Shown here: in pieces, positions 1 through 5,086 of the stretch | Layout of the letters: each line of letters starts with the position of its first letter | How positions within the stretch are numbered: position 1 is the stretch's first letter | Origin: Christensenellaceae bacterium | GTDB taxonomy: Bacteria; Bacillota; Clostridia; Christensenellales; Borkfalkiaceae | Reading direction: 5' to 3' | Assembly (NCBI GenBank): GCA_948482865.1 | Contig: CAOMHR010000123.1 | Location: 1 to 5,086, forward strand | DNA length: 5,086 bases | Notes under the pieces: generated by a model | Seen by the model: only the letters and a program-made list of their open reading frames with translations | Databases searched by the model: none | Told to the model about the DNA's origin: nothing | Program-made: the position numbers and the translations under genes

Positions 1-308
1 CTTTCTATACTATGGACGACCCCGAAGACGCCGAAGTTACCCTTTCTTTCGACCTTTTGTTCAGGGGGATAGAAATAACTTCCGGCGGACAGAGAATTCA
101 CGACTATAACGAGCAGGTTGCAAAAATGAAAAAGTTGGGAATGAACCCCGACGAGTTTGAAACCTATCTTATGCTTCACAAATACGGCGCGCCCCCCCAC
201 GGCGGTTTGGGTCTCGGACTTGAAAGACTGACTATGCACCTGCTTGGTTTTAAAAACGTAAGATATGCTGCAATGTTCCCCAGAGATATAAACAGAGTTT
301 CACCGTAA
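1..308 (+). CDS. aspS: Aspartyl-tRNA synthetase, archaeal-type, C-terminal fragment (5' end outside window)
   Basis: This is the end of a class II aminoacyl-tRNA synthetase that charges tRNA with aspartate in the cytoplasm. The frame is open from base 3 and gives 101 residues before TAA at 306-308. Visible residues include FDLLFRGIEITSGGQRIHDY (about 16-35) and the class II motif 3, GLGLGLERL (about 68-76), whose arginine binds ATP. The tail FPRDINRVSP matches the FPRD-x-x-R-x-x-P ending typical of the short, archaeal-type AspRS/AsnRS group. The long bacterial AspRS carries an extra GAD domain and ends differently. The archaeal type is common in Clostridia. Whether it also charges tRNA-Asn (non-discriminating) depends on N-terminal residues not in view. 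AsnRS is the main alternative within the family, but the 'EITSGGQRIH' block favours AspRS. It converges with the glycosyltransferase gene, with a terminator between them. Confidence 0.92.
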   Translation, partial: FYTMDDPEDAEVTLSFDLLFRGIEITSGGQRIHDYNEQVAKMKKLGMNPDEFETYLMLHKYGAPPHGGLGLGLERLTMHLLGFKNVRYAAMFPRDINRVSP

Positions 309-317
309 AAAATATTT

Positions 318-352
318 GCGGCTGAGCGCAAAATGCGCTCAGCCGCTTTTTT
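318..352 (+). terminator. Rho-independent terminator after aspS
   Basis: A 13-bp perfect inverted repeat (arms 318-330 and 334-346, loop AAA at 331-333) is followed by six T (347-352). It begins 10 bases after the aspS stop codon. The T-run ends two bases before the stop codon of the converging glycosyltransferase gene. On the minus strand the same hairpin is followed by AAATA and only then by six T, so it could also end the minus-strand operon, but less well. Confidence 0.93.
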
Positions 353-353
353 A

Positions 354-1379
354 TTACAAACCTATTTTAGTACGTTTATTTAATATGTCGTATGCAAGAC
401 GCATTATTTTAGGACGGAGACACCAAGGCAAAAAAGCCACAGAAAGCGGATAGCCGCAGTATCTGACTTTTTTATACAGCTTTTTATCGTGTTGCTTTAA
501 CTCACGCCACATTTCGTTTATGTCTGCCCTACGCTCTTTTGTATTTTTCCCGCATGAAAACATCAACGTGACCATCATAAGTGCGTGCAGATAATGCAAC
601 ATATACTTTTTAAGCCCCTTGGGCAAAGTTTTCAACTCCGCCAGGGTATAAGCCGTAAGCATGGTTTTCATTACCCTTATTTGCTGCTTATATCTCTCTA
701 TGCAGTTGACGATATTTACAGACTGGTCGGCGCGACCGATATAATAAATATATAAATTTACGTTAAGGAAATACGCGTTTGAAAGTTTAGGCAACGGAAT
801 AAACGCATAAAGATTGTCCACATAAAAAGTATGTTCGGGTAAAACAATACCTACTTCGCGCAGCTTTTCCGTTCTGTAAGTGAGCGAATGCATTAAAATT
901 ACGTGCTGATAGTGGAAACTTTTTGCCTTATTCCAATCAACAAAGCCCACGTTTAATTTTTCGTCGTGTCTGCATTCAAAAGTCGTATTGTCTGAAACGT
1001 GGTTATAAACGACGTTCGTGATATAAATATCGGGAAGAAGATTTAACGCCTTGTGTTCGCGGATTGCCGCAAGTAAAGTTTTAAGCCCCTGCGCGTCAAG
1101 CCAGTCGTCCGAGTCAACTACTTTAAAATAGAGTCCTGTCGCCGCCTTTAAACCGGCGTTAAGCCCCGAGCCGTGTCCGCCGTTTTCTTTATGAATTACC
1201 CTTACAATATCGGGATACTTCCCGGCATAATCGTCGGCAATTTCTCCCGTTCTGTCCGTGGAGCCGTCGTTCACGATAATAATTTCAACGTCATCGCCCC
1301 CTATCAAAAGGCTGTCAACGCATTTTTGCATATATTCCTGCGAATTATAGCAAGGAACCGTAAAAGTAATAAGTTTCAT
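354..1379 (-). CDS. Family 2 glycosyltransferase (GT-A fold)
   Basis: A 341-residue protein predicted to move a sugar from a nucleotide-sugar donor to a glycan or lipid acceptor at the cytoplasmic side of the membrane. The N-terminal GT-A domain is clear: VPCYNSQ (8-14), IVNDGSTDRT (35-44, nucleotide-binding), ENGGHGSGLNAGL (65-77) and the metal-binding DXD region DSDDW (89-93). Farther on, FYVDNLYAF (185-193) sits where this family has its acidic catalytic region, and YIGRADQSVN (213-222) matches the 'GR-x-x-QS' segment common in these enzymes. The C-terminal third (about 225-341) is basic and helical-looking, with one weakly hydrophobic stretch (264-277) but no convincing membrane span. The ATG has an AAGG 6 nt upstream, inside the last codons of the flavoprotein gene, whose stop is only 3 nt away, so translation is probably coupled. 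It is the last gene of the operon. Donor and acceptor are unknown. Confidence 0.9.
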   Translation of the reverse strand: MKLITFTVPCYNSQEYMQKCVDSLLIGGDDVEIIIVNDGSTDRTGEIADDYAGKYPDIVRVIHKENGGHGSGLNAGLKAATGLYFKVVDSDDWLDAQGLKTLLAAIREHKALNLLPDIYITNVVYNHVSDNTTFECRHDEKLNVGFVDWNKAKSFHYQHVILMHSLTYRTEKLREVGIVLPEHTFYVDNLYAFIPLPKLSNAYFLNVNLYIYYIGRADQSVNIVNCIERYKQQIRVMKTMLTAYTLAELKTLPKGLKKYMLHYLHALMMVTLMFSCGKNTKERRADINEMWRELKQHDKKLYKKVRYCGYPLSVAFLPWCLRPKIMRLAYDILNKRTKIGL

Positions 1380-1382
1380 AAA

Positions 1383-2006
1383 TTACCTTATAAAATTCGT
1401 TTTTACCTTTGGAACAATCACCGGTTTTTCCAGATCAGTCCCCTTAGCATTATCAAGAAGTTTTAAAAGCCACGCCATATTGCTTGCGAGCGCGCGCATA
1501 ATCGTAACCCCTTCTTCATCCTTTAATACGTCTTCCGCAACGCTGCCGTGAACCATATTCCAGTAAGTCGACGGAACCGCTATCATACTATTAATGCCTA
1601 TGTACTTATTCAGAACGTCGTAAGAAGCGGTTGTTCCCGCGCGACGTGCCGAAACAACACTTGCCGCGGGTTTAAATTGCATATGATTGCCGAACGCCGC
1701 AAAAAGACGGTCCATAGCAGAAACCATAGCGCCGCAAGGCGAAGCATAATGAACGGGCGAGCCGAAGATATAGCCGTCAGCCGCTTTGATTTTTTCGCCT
1801 ATCGCGTTTATAGGGTCGTCGCCGAAAGCGCACTTGCCTATATTTTTGCAAGCACCGCAACCTATACAACCGCGGACAGGTCCGTTACCGAGCCATACTA
1901 CTTCGCTATCGATTCCCTGATTTTTAAGTTCCTGCGAAATTAGCGTTAATGCGGCATTTGTGCAGCCTTTCTCATGCGGACTGCCGTTTATCATTAAAAC
2001 CTTCAT
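1383..2006 (-). CDS. Flavodoxin-fold NADPH-dependent FMN reductase / iron-sulfur flavoprotein-like protein
   Basis: A 207-residue FMN_red-type flavoprotein, a soluble redox enzyme. The N-terminus MKVLMINGSPHEKGCTN is the first beta strand plus the FMN phosphate-binding loop (GSP at 8-10). Residues 47-59 hold a compact cysteine cluster, C-x2-C-x2-C-x5-C (C47, C50, C53, C59), followed by DD at 63-64. GSPVHYASPCGAMVSAMDRL (82-101) is the second FMN-contacting loop and dimer helix typical of the family. The spacing fits the [4Fe-4S] motif of iron-sulfur flavoproteins, so cluster binding is plausible, but related clostridial FMN reductases share these cysteines without proof of a cluster. The chosen ATG has AAAGGGA 7 nt upstream and lies 4 nt past the stop of the SGNH gene. 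An in-frame TTG at 2036 would add ten residues before the beta strand and lacks a good ribosome site, so it was not used. The electron donor and substrate are unknown. Confidence 0.88.
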   Translation of the reverse strand: MKVLMINGSPHEKGCTNAALTLISQELKNQGIDSEVVWLGNGPVRGCIGCGACKNIGKCAFGDDPINAIGEKIKAADGYIFGSPVHYASPCGAMVSAMDRLFAAFGNHMQFKPAASVVSARRAGTTASYDVLNKYIGINSMIAVPSTYWNMVHGSVAEDVLKDEEGVTIMRALASNMAWLLKLLDNAKGTDLEKPVIVPKVKTNFIR

Positions 2007-2010
2007 TACA

Positions 2011-2709
2011 TTATCCCTTTTCGCCGAATACGGCAAAAATCTCTTTTTCTATAAGCGGCATATATTTTTCAGTATATCCCGCAGCGTTGGGATGAGTGCA
2101 ATCGCCTTTCCCCCAACCGTAAGTGTCCGCGGTGTACCTGTCGCGCTGAACGCTGTCAAAGGTATCAAGCCCGCTTTCGTGATAAATATCGGCTACCGCT
2201 ATTCCGTACTTTTTACAGATTTCTGTTGCCCGCTCGCCGTAAATCTTCTGAACGTCGTCGCCGCGCCTGCCCATTTTGTGCGGACGAACAAAGACAATTC
2301 CCGCGGCAGGAAAATACTTTTTAAACGCCGAAGCGATACTGTCAAAACATTGCGAAAAATCCATTCGTTCGGTTACTGCAAAAATATCTACGCAATCTTT
2401 TCTTTTTACCGTATCGCCCAACGGCACGTCGCACAAGCCGCTTTCGCCGCTTATACAGCAATCGTTAGTAAATCCGTCGAACACAATAATATCGGCGGTT
2501 TCTTTATTTAAGACTGCTTTTCTGACCTGTTCTACAATCCAGCTCTTACCGTTGCAAAAACCGACCCTTGCCCCGCCTATGCAGTATTTGGCAAGATGGA
2601 AACCGAACTTTTCTTTCAGGTATTCTCCGATGCCGAAACCGCCGTTACCCGAACCGTACATTATACTATCGCCAAAAACAAGAAGTTTTTTACCAGCAAA
2701 ACTTTTCAT
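2011..2709 (-). CDS. SGNH/GDSL-family hydrolase
   Basis: A 232-residue serine hydrolase of the SGNH superfamily, whose members are esterases, acetyl-esterases or lipases acting on sugars, lipids or acyl groups. The four sequence blocks are all present: LLVFGDSIMYG (9-19) with nucleophile Ser15; IGGARVG (44-50) giving the oxyanion glycine; FTND (80-83) with Asn82; and DCTHPN (203-208) with catalytic Asp203 and His206. There is no signal peptide or membrane segment, so it should act in the cytoplasm. The ATG at 2707-2709 is the only sensible start. The in-frame GTG at 2731-2733 lies upstream of the -10 box of the gene's own promoter, so it would be missing from that transcript, and no other start codon occurs before the GDS motif. 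It is the first gene of the operon with the flavoprotein and glycosyltransferase. A sugar O-deacetylase role is suggested only by the glycosyltransferase neighbour. Confidence 0.9.
   Translation of the reverse strand: MKSFAGKKLLVFGDSIMYGSGNGGFGIGEYLKEKFGFHLAKYCIGGARVGFCNGKSWIVEQVRKAVLNKETADIIVFDGFTNDCCISGESGLCDVPLGDTVKRKDCVDIFAVTERMDFSQCFDSIASAFKKYFPAAGIVFVRPHKMGRRGDDVQKIYGERATEICKKYGIAVADIYHESGLDTFDSVQRDRYTADTYGWGKGDCTHPNAAGYTEKYMPLIEKEIFAVFGEKG
2014..2020 (-). promoter_or_regulatory. Ribosome binding site deciding the flavoprotein start
   Basis: AAAGGGA on the minus strand lies 7 nt before the ATG at 2004-2006 and overlaps the final codons of the SGNH hydrolase gene. It supports the ATG start over the upstream TTG at 2034-2036. 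Confidence 0.75.
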
Positions 2710-2721
2710 ACCATCTTTAAA

Positions 2722-2750
2722 AGTATAAAACACAACGGCTTTTAAGTCAA
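2722..2750 (-). promoter_or_regulatory. SigA-type promoter of the SGNH-flavoprotein-glycosyltransferase operon
   Basis: On the minus strand a -35 box TTGACT (2750-2745) is followed by a 17-nt spacer and a -10 box TATACT (2727-2722). Each box has one mismatch to the consensus and the spacing is ideal. The 20 bases upstream (2751-2770) are almost pure A/T and resemble an UP element. The expected start point, about 7 nt past the -10 box, is near 2714-2716, only 5 to 7 nt before the ATG at 2709. This predicts a nearly leaderless mRNA. There is no extended -10 TG. Confidence 0.85.
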
Positions 2751-2769
2751 CAAAATTTTTAAATTACAC

Positions 2770-2804
2770 AAAAAAACAGTCCGGCATTTACCGAACCGTT
2801 TTTT
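2770..2804 (-). terminator. Rho-independent terminator of the rpoD-trmK-Nif3-zinc ribbon operon
   Basis: Read on the minus strand, arms at 2804-2789 and 2786-2771 can pair over about 14 bp around a short A/T loop. The stem has three G-U wobbles, and the distal strand runs into seven T (2776-2770). It starts 2 bases past the stop codon of the zinc-ribbon gene. On the plus strand the wobbles become A-C mismatches, so the terminator should work in one direction only. It insulates the downstream promoter, whose -35 box begins 19 bases past the T-run. Confidence 0.88.
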
Positions 2805-2806
2805 AA

Positions 2807-3508
2807 TTATTCCTGATAAAGAAACCTGTGGCAGTTATCGCACTCGGTAACGCCGCCGCCGGAAACCTTTTCTTTACCTACAATAGAAAGTTCCATACCG
2901 CATTTGGGGCAACGGTTATTCGTAACCGCACAGATTATGGGGAAGATACGCTCGCTGCGCTTCATCTGGTATTTTTTCAGAACTTCAGGGTCGATTTTTG
3001 CGGCAAGTTTTTCAAGCTCTTTCTTAACCGCGTTCATTTCTTCAATCTTGGCTTTCTTATATTCCTGGTATACTGCGGAATATTCCTGATACTGCTTTTG
3101 CACCGCAATGGTCTTTTTCTTCATTGCCTTGTACTCTTCGTCCGCGTCTTTTACGTTCTTTAAAAGAGTATTTACTTCCGACTTGATAGCTTTCAGTTTT
3201 TCCGAAATCTGGGTTGCGTTCTTTTTATAAAAAGAAATATCAGCGCCTTCTTCCACCAACTCGTCAAGGTTTTCAAAGTCCTTTAAAGTTTCTTCAATCT
3301 CGGCATATTTTTTGTCAAGCAAATCCAACGCGGCGTGAAGTTCGCGCGCCTTAGCGTCAAGATTTTCAAGTTTTTCGGGCGCTTTAGTCAAAAAACTTTT
3401 TGCCTGTGAAAAGTTTTTCCACTCTTCCGAACCCTGCGCGTCATGTTCTATTTTAAGAAGTTTTGAATCTTCTTCCTGATACAACAAAAGCTGTTTTACC
3501 TGTTCCAT
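2807..3508 (-). CDS. Coiled-coil protein with C-terminal C4 zinc ribbon (COG1579-type)
   Basis: A 233-residue protein of two parts. Residues 1 to about 185 are rich in Glu, Lys, Leu and Ala and should form a long helical hairpin or coiled coil. The end is a C4 zinc ribbon: CPKC (C200, C203) and CDNC (C223, C226), closing with HRFLYQE. This layout and the 'C-x-x-C-x-R-x-LY' ending match the family annotated as predicted nucleic-acid-binding zinc-ribbon proteins (COG1579). Related proteins include Helicobacter HP0958/FlgZ and Chlamydia CT398/CdsZ, which are reported to bind sigma-54. The role in Clostridia is not established, and position in a sigma-factor operon is only suggestive. No signal peptide is seen, so it is probably cytosolic. 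The start is firm: AAAGGAG lies 7 nt upstream of the ATG. It is the last gene of the operon, 17 nt after the Nif3-like gene, and a terminator follows. Confidence 0.88.
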   Translation of the reverse strand: MEQVKQLLLYQEEDSKLLKIEHDAQGSEEWKNFSQAKSFLTKAPEKLENLDAKARELHAALDLLDKKYAEIEETLKDFENLDELVEEGADISFYKKNATQISEKLKAIKSEVNTLLKNVKDADEEYKAMKKKTIAVQKQYQEYSAVYQEYKKAKIEEMNAVKKELEKLAAKIDPEVLKKYQMKRSERIFPIICAVTNNRCPKCGMELSIVGKEKVSGGGVTECDNCHRFLYQE

Positions 3509-3515
3509 AAATTTT

Positions 3516-3522
3516 CTCCTTT
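3516..3522 (-). promoter_or_regulatory. Strong ribosome binding site for the zinc-ribbon gene
   Basis: AAAGGAG on the minus strand sits 7 nt before the ATG at 3506-3508, in the 17-nt gap after the Nif3-like stop codon. It is the best Shine-Dalgarno match in the window and suggests this protein is translated independently of the coupled genes upstream. Confidence 0.85.
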
Positions 3523-3525
3523 AAA

Positions 3526-4308
3526 CTACATAAGCTCCGCGTCGCAAAAATACGCCGTCGGAACGGATAAGTCCTTTGATATTTCCGAATATATTTTTTG
3601 AAAGCCGTAACTTTCGGCACAGTAATGCGTAAGCTGTATTACGTTTATACCGCGCCCCAAGAGAGCGGCTATTTCATGATGTTTCAAATCAGACGAAACA
3701 AATACGTCCGCGCCGTTTTTCACGGCAAAGGCAATTGCCTTTTCGTCGCAGCCCGCGCCGCAGAAGGACGCAACCGTTTTTATCCGTCTGTCTTCACCGT
3801 AAGATAAAACGCGGTCAGAATTAAACGTCTTTTTTACGTTTTCCGTGAACACACTGAAATTTTCACTCTTTACGCTGTAAAACCTGCCGTATCCGCCGCC
3901 TGTTACCGGCGCGAGAATTTCCGCTTCGTTTCCGCCAAGTCCGCGCATAAGGTAATAATCTATCCCGTGTGGTGCGGCGTCAAAATTCAAATGCATTGAA
4001 ATTACGGAAATTCCGTGTTTCAGACACTCTGCTATTGCTATCGACTGCGACTCGCCTGCTAAGTCGAGTTTTGAAATACCGCCGTAAATTGCAGGGTGAT
4101 GCGTTACTATTAAATTGTAACCGTACTCTATGGCTTTTTTTACTGCGTTTATCGATAAATCAAGCGAAAACAACGCTCCGTCGATATCGTTACCGCAATT
4201 GATTATAACGCCGCTGTTATCATACAGACCAAACTTTTTGCAAAATTCATCCGAAAGTGATACGGGCGCAACTTTTTCAAGGACGGTCATTACTTCATTT
4301 AATTTCAC
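3526..4308 (-). CDS. Nif3-like dinuclear metal center protein (short form)
   Basis: A 260-residue member of the Nif3/YbgI/YqfO family, cytosolic toroidal hexamers with a two-metal site. It is often labelled 'GTP cyclohydrolase I type 2', but the physiological role is unsettled. The metal ligands known from the family are present: VTHHP (His70, His71), HLNFDAA (Asp110) and, near the end, LTHYCAE (His228, Glu232). VSSDLKHHEIAAL (204-216) is the conserved block before the last ligands. The length is that of E. coli YbgI (about 247 residues). Bacillus YqfO-type proteins have about 370 residues because of an inserted PII/CutA-like domain, which is missing here. The chosen start is GTG at 4306-4308, with AAGGAG 9 nt upstream. 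It overlaps the 3' end of trmK by 14 nt, so translation is likely coupled. The later ATG (codon 7) has a weaker ribosome site and would clip the first helix. Confidence 0.92.
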   Translation of the reverse strand: MKLNEVMTVLEKVAPVSLSDEFCKKFGLYDNSGVIINCGNDIDGALFSLDLSINAVKKAIEYGYNLIVTHHPAIYGGISKLDLAGESQSIAIAECLKHGISVISMHLNFDAAPHGIDYYLMRGLGGNEAEILAPVTGGGYGRFYSVKSENFSVFTENVKKTFNSDRVLSYGEDRRIKTVASFCGAGCDEKAIAFAVKNGADVFVSSDLKHHEIAALLGRGINVIQLTHYCAESYGFQKIYSEISKDLSVPTAYFCDAELM

Positions 4309-4942
4309 CTTTTAACACTCCTTGCATAAAGTCTATCGATTTTAGTATATCAGCCCGCGAACCGTCACACATATTGCGGGAAAGATAACTTTTCTTCTTT
4401 TCTATTTCCGCAGTTAAAAATGCGGCAAATACAGGATTTTTCAGACTGTCTGCGCCGTATTCAAGACAGGTTTCAGAATAGTCCTGTTTATCCCCGCGGG
4501 CTTTACCTTTTATGATAAAATAATAATTTTTACCGTCTGTAAAAATGTCGTCGCAAGTTAAAACACAACCGCGTTGCAAAAGGAAACTGCGCAATTCCTT
4601 GGCGTTTTTCATAGGTTGAAAAACAAAGTTTTGCGGAATTTCGGCAGCACTCAGAATTTTAATAATCTCTTCGCCGCCGATACCCGCTATTAGCACGGTA
4701 TCTGCGCCTTTGACCTTTTCAAGACCGTCGCAACAGACCGAACTGCAAACGCCTTTTTTAATATAGTCCGCGAGCAAAATCTGAGCCTTTGAAAGACTTT
4801 TTTCGCTTATATCTGAGACAACTGCGCTTTCGCACAGACCGTTGTCAAGCATATATTTTGTGCAATAACCGTGGTCGCAGGCAACGTCTGCAAAAACGGC
4901 GCATTTATCAAGGTAAGCGCAAAGTTTTGTAATCCTGTCCAT
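4295..4942 (-). CDS. trmK: tRNA (adenine(22)-N1)-methyltransferase
   Basis: A 215-residue Rossmann-fold methyltransferase that places a methyl group from S-adenosylmethionine on N1 of A22 in the D-arm region of bacterial tRNAs. SAM-site features are visible in order: FADVACDHGY (17-26, motif I), VVSDIS (41-46, the acidic ribose-binding strand), CDG (71-73), IAGIGGEE (85-92, the family hallmark usually AGMGG) and FVFQPMKNAKELRSFL (106-121). A C-terminal charged helical region (about 150-215) matches the coiled-coil arm of TrmK, somewhat shorter than in the roughly 238-residue Bacillus protein. Motif I has Ala21 where most relatives have Gly. The ATG overlaps the rpoD stop in TGATG, and no clear Shine-Dalgarno is seen, so initiation probably relies on ribosomes finishing rpoD. 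The neighbours, rpoD before and Nif3-like after, match the order in other Firmicutes. Confidence 0.93.
   Translation of the reverse strand: MDRITKLCAYLDKCAVFADVACDHGYCTKYMLDNGLCESAVVSDISEKSLSKAQILLADYIKKGVCSSVCCDGLEKVKGADTVLIAGIGGEEIIKILSAAEIPQNFVFQPMKNAKELRSFLLQRGCVLTCDDIFTDGKNYYFIIKGKARGDKQDYSETCLEYGADSLKNPVFAAFLTAEIEKKKSYLSRNMCDGSRADILKSIDFMQGVLKGEIK
4318..4323 (-). promoter_or_regulatory. Ribosome binding site supporting a GTG start for the Nif3-like gene
   Basis: AAGGAG on the minus strand, inside the 3' end of trmK, is 9 nt from the GTG at 4306-4308. It is the main reason for choosing this non-ATG start over the in-frame ATG 18 nt further on. Confidence 0.7.
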
Positions 4943-5086
4943 CAGGTGTCGAGAAAATCTTTTAAATGCTTTGAACGCGACGGGTGACGGAGCTTTCTTA
5001 ACGCTTTTGCTTCAATCTGACGGATACGCTCACGCGTTACGTTAAATTCTTTGCCCACTTCTTCCAAAGTTCTGGGTCTGCCGTCG
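4942..5086 (-). CDS. rpoD: Principal RNA polymerase sigma factor, C-terminal fragment (region 4.2; 5' end outside window)
   Basis: The last 47 residues of the housekeeping sigma-70/SigA factor, which directs RNA polymerase to most promoters. The fragment reads DGRPRTLEEVGKEFN, then VTRERIRQIEAKALRKL, then RHPSRSKHLKDFLDT and a TGA stop. This is the helix-turn-helix of region 4.2, which contacts the -35 element; the VTRERIRQIEAKALRKLR recognition helix and the RHPSR-S-x-x-L-x-x-F ending are diagnostic for group 1 (RpoD/SigA) or close group 2 sigma factors. Because TTGACA-like -35 boxes are its target, the promoter at 2722-2750 is a likely client. The stop shares one base with the trmK start (TGATG). 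Group 2 sigma is the alternative, but linkage with trmK and the Nif3-like gene favours the primary factor. Confidence 0.95.
   Translation of the reverse strand, partial: DGRPRTLEEVGKEFNVTRERIRQIEAKALRKLRHPSRSKHLKDFLDT

Noticed and set aside
318..346. Perfect inverted repeat considered as an operator or recombination site
   Set aside because: The A-loop, T-run and place between two converging gene ends explain it fully as a terminator.
2007..2036. In-frame TTG at 2034-2036 as the start of the flavoprotein
   Set aside because: It would overlap the SGNH gene by 26 nt and add ten residues before the FMN-binding strand. The ATG at 2004-2006 has a good ribosome site at the right distance.
1960..2511. 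Long plus-strand open frame opposite the SGNH hydrolase and flavoprotein genes
   Set aside because: It lies antisense to two genes with complete catalytic and cofactor motifs, its translation shows no recognisable family, and no ribosome site or promoter supports it.
2276..2728. Plus-strand open frame within the SGNH hydrolase gene
   Set aside because: It is a shadow of the true gene on the other strand, with a composition that reflects the complement of its codons.
2710..2733. In-frame GTG at 2731-2733 as the start of the SGNH hydrolase
   Set aside because: It lies upstream of the -10 box of the gene's own promoter, has no ribosome site before it, and adds eight residues ahead of the first beta strand that are not typical of the family.
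2828..3163. Plus-strand hydrophobic open frame opposite the zinc-ribbon gene, resembling a membrane protein
   Set aside because: The Phe/Leu-rich appearance comes from reading the complement of Lys/Glu-rich coiled-coil codons. It has no independent support.
1..5086. Mobile element, CRISPR array, tRNA/rRNA gene, riboswitch or defence island
   Set aside because: I found no transposase or integrase, no direct-repeat array, no tRNA-like cloverleaf and no intergenic stretch long enough for a riboswitch. The largest gene-free stretch is under 100 bases and is accounted for by a terminator and a promoter.

Overview
The window looks like chromosomal DNA from a low-to-moderate GC Firmicute, most likely an uncultured gut-type member of the Clostridia. 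The grounds are the gene order rpoD - trmK - Nif3-like - C4 zinc-ribbon protein, which is familiar from Firmicutes, an archaeal-type aspartyl-tRNA synthetase of the kind found in many Clostridia, AGGAG-type ribosome binding sites, and a near-consensus SigA promoter. The lineage call is inference; no marker here fixes a genus.

Layout from left to right. (1) Positions 1-308, plus strand: the last 101 residues of aspartyl-tRNA synthetase, followed at once by a 13-bp perfect hairpin with a T-run (318-352). (2) Positions 354-2709, minus strand: a compact three-gene operon, transcribed right to left as SGNH/GDSL hydrolase, then a flavodoxin-fold FMN flavoprotein with a clustered-cysteine motif, then a family 2 glycosyltransferase. 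Gaps are 4 and 3 nt. It converges on aspS and has its own SigA-type promoter at 2722-2750. (3) Positions 2770-2804: an intrinsic terminator on the minus strand closing the next operon. (4) Positions 2807-5086, minus strand: the housekeeping operon, transcribed as rpoD (3' end only, region 4.2), trmK, a Nif3-like dinuclear-metal protein and a coiled-coil/zinc-ribbon protein of the COG1579 type. Its junctions are very tight: a 1-nt TGATG overlap, a 14-nt overlap and a 17-nt gap.

How the genes relate. The right-hand operon joins the principal sigma factor to a tRNA m1A22 methyltransferase and two conserved proteins of uncertain role. The left-hand trio is an accessory insertion between housekeeping blocks. 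Its enzymes (hydrolase, redox flavoprotein, glycosyltransferase) could act on a common glycan or small molecule, but the substrate cannot be read from the sequence.

The most notable signal is the geometry of the left operon's promoter. The -10 box lies so close to the only usable ATG that the mRNA should be nearly leaderless. I see no mobile element, CRISPR array, structural RNA gene, riboswitch or clear new defence system. Almost every base is accounted for by genes or by the two short intergenic control regions.
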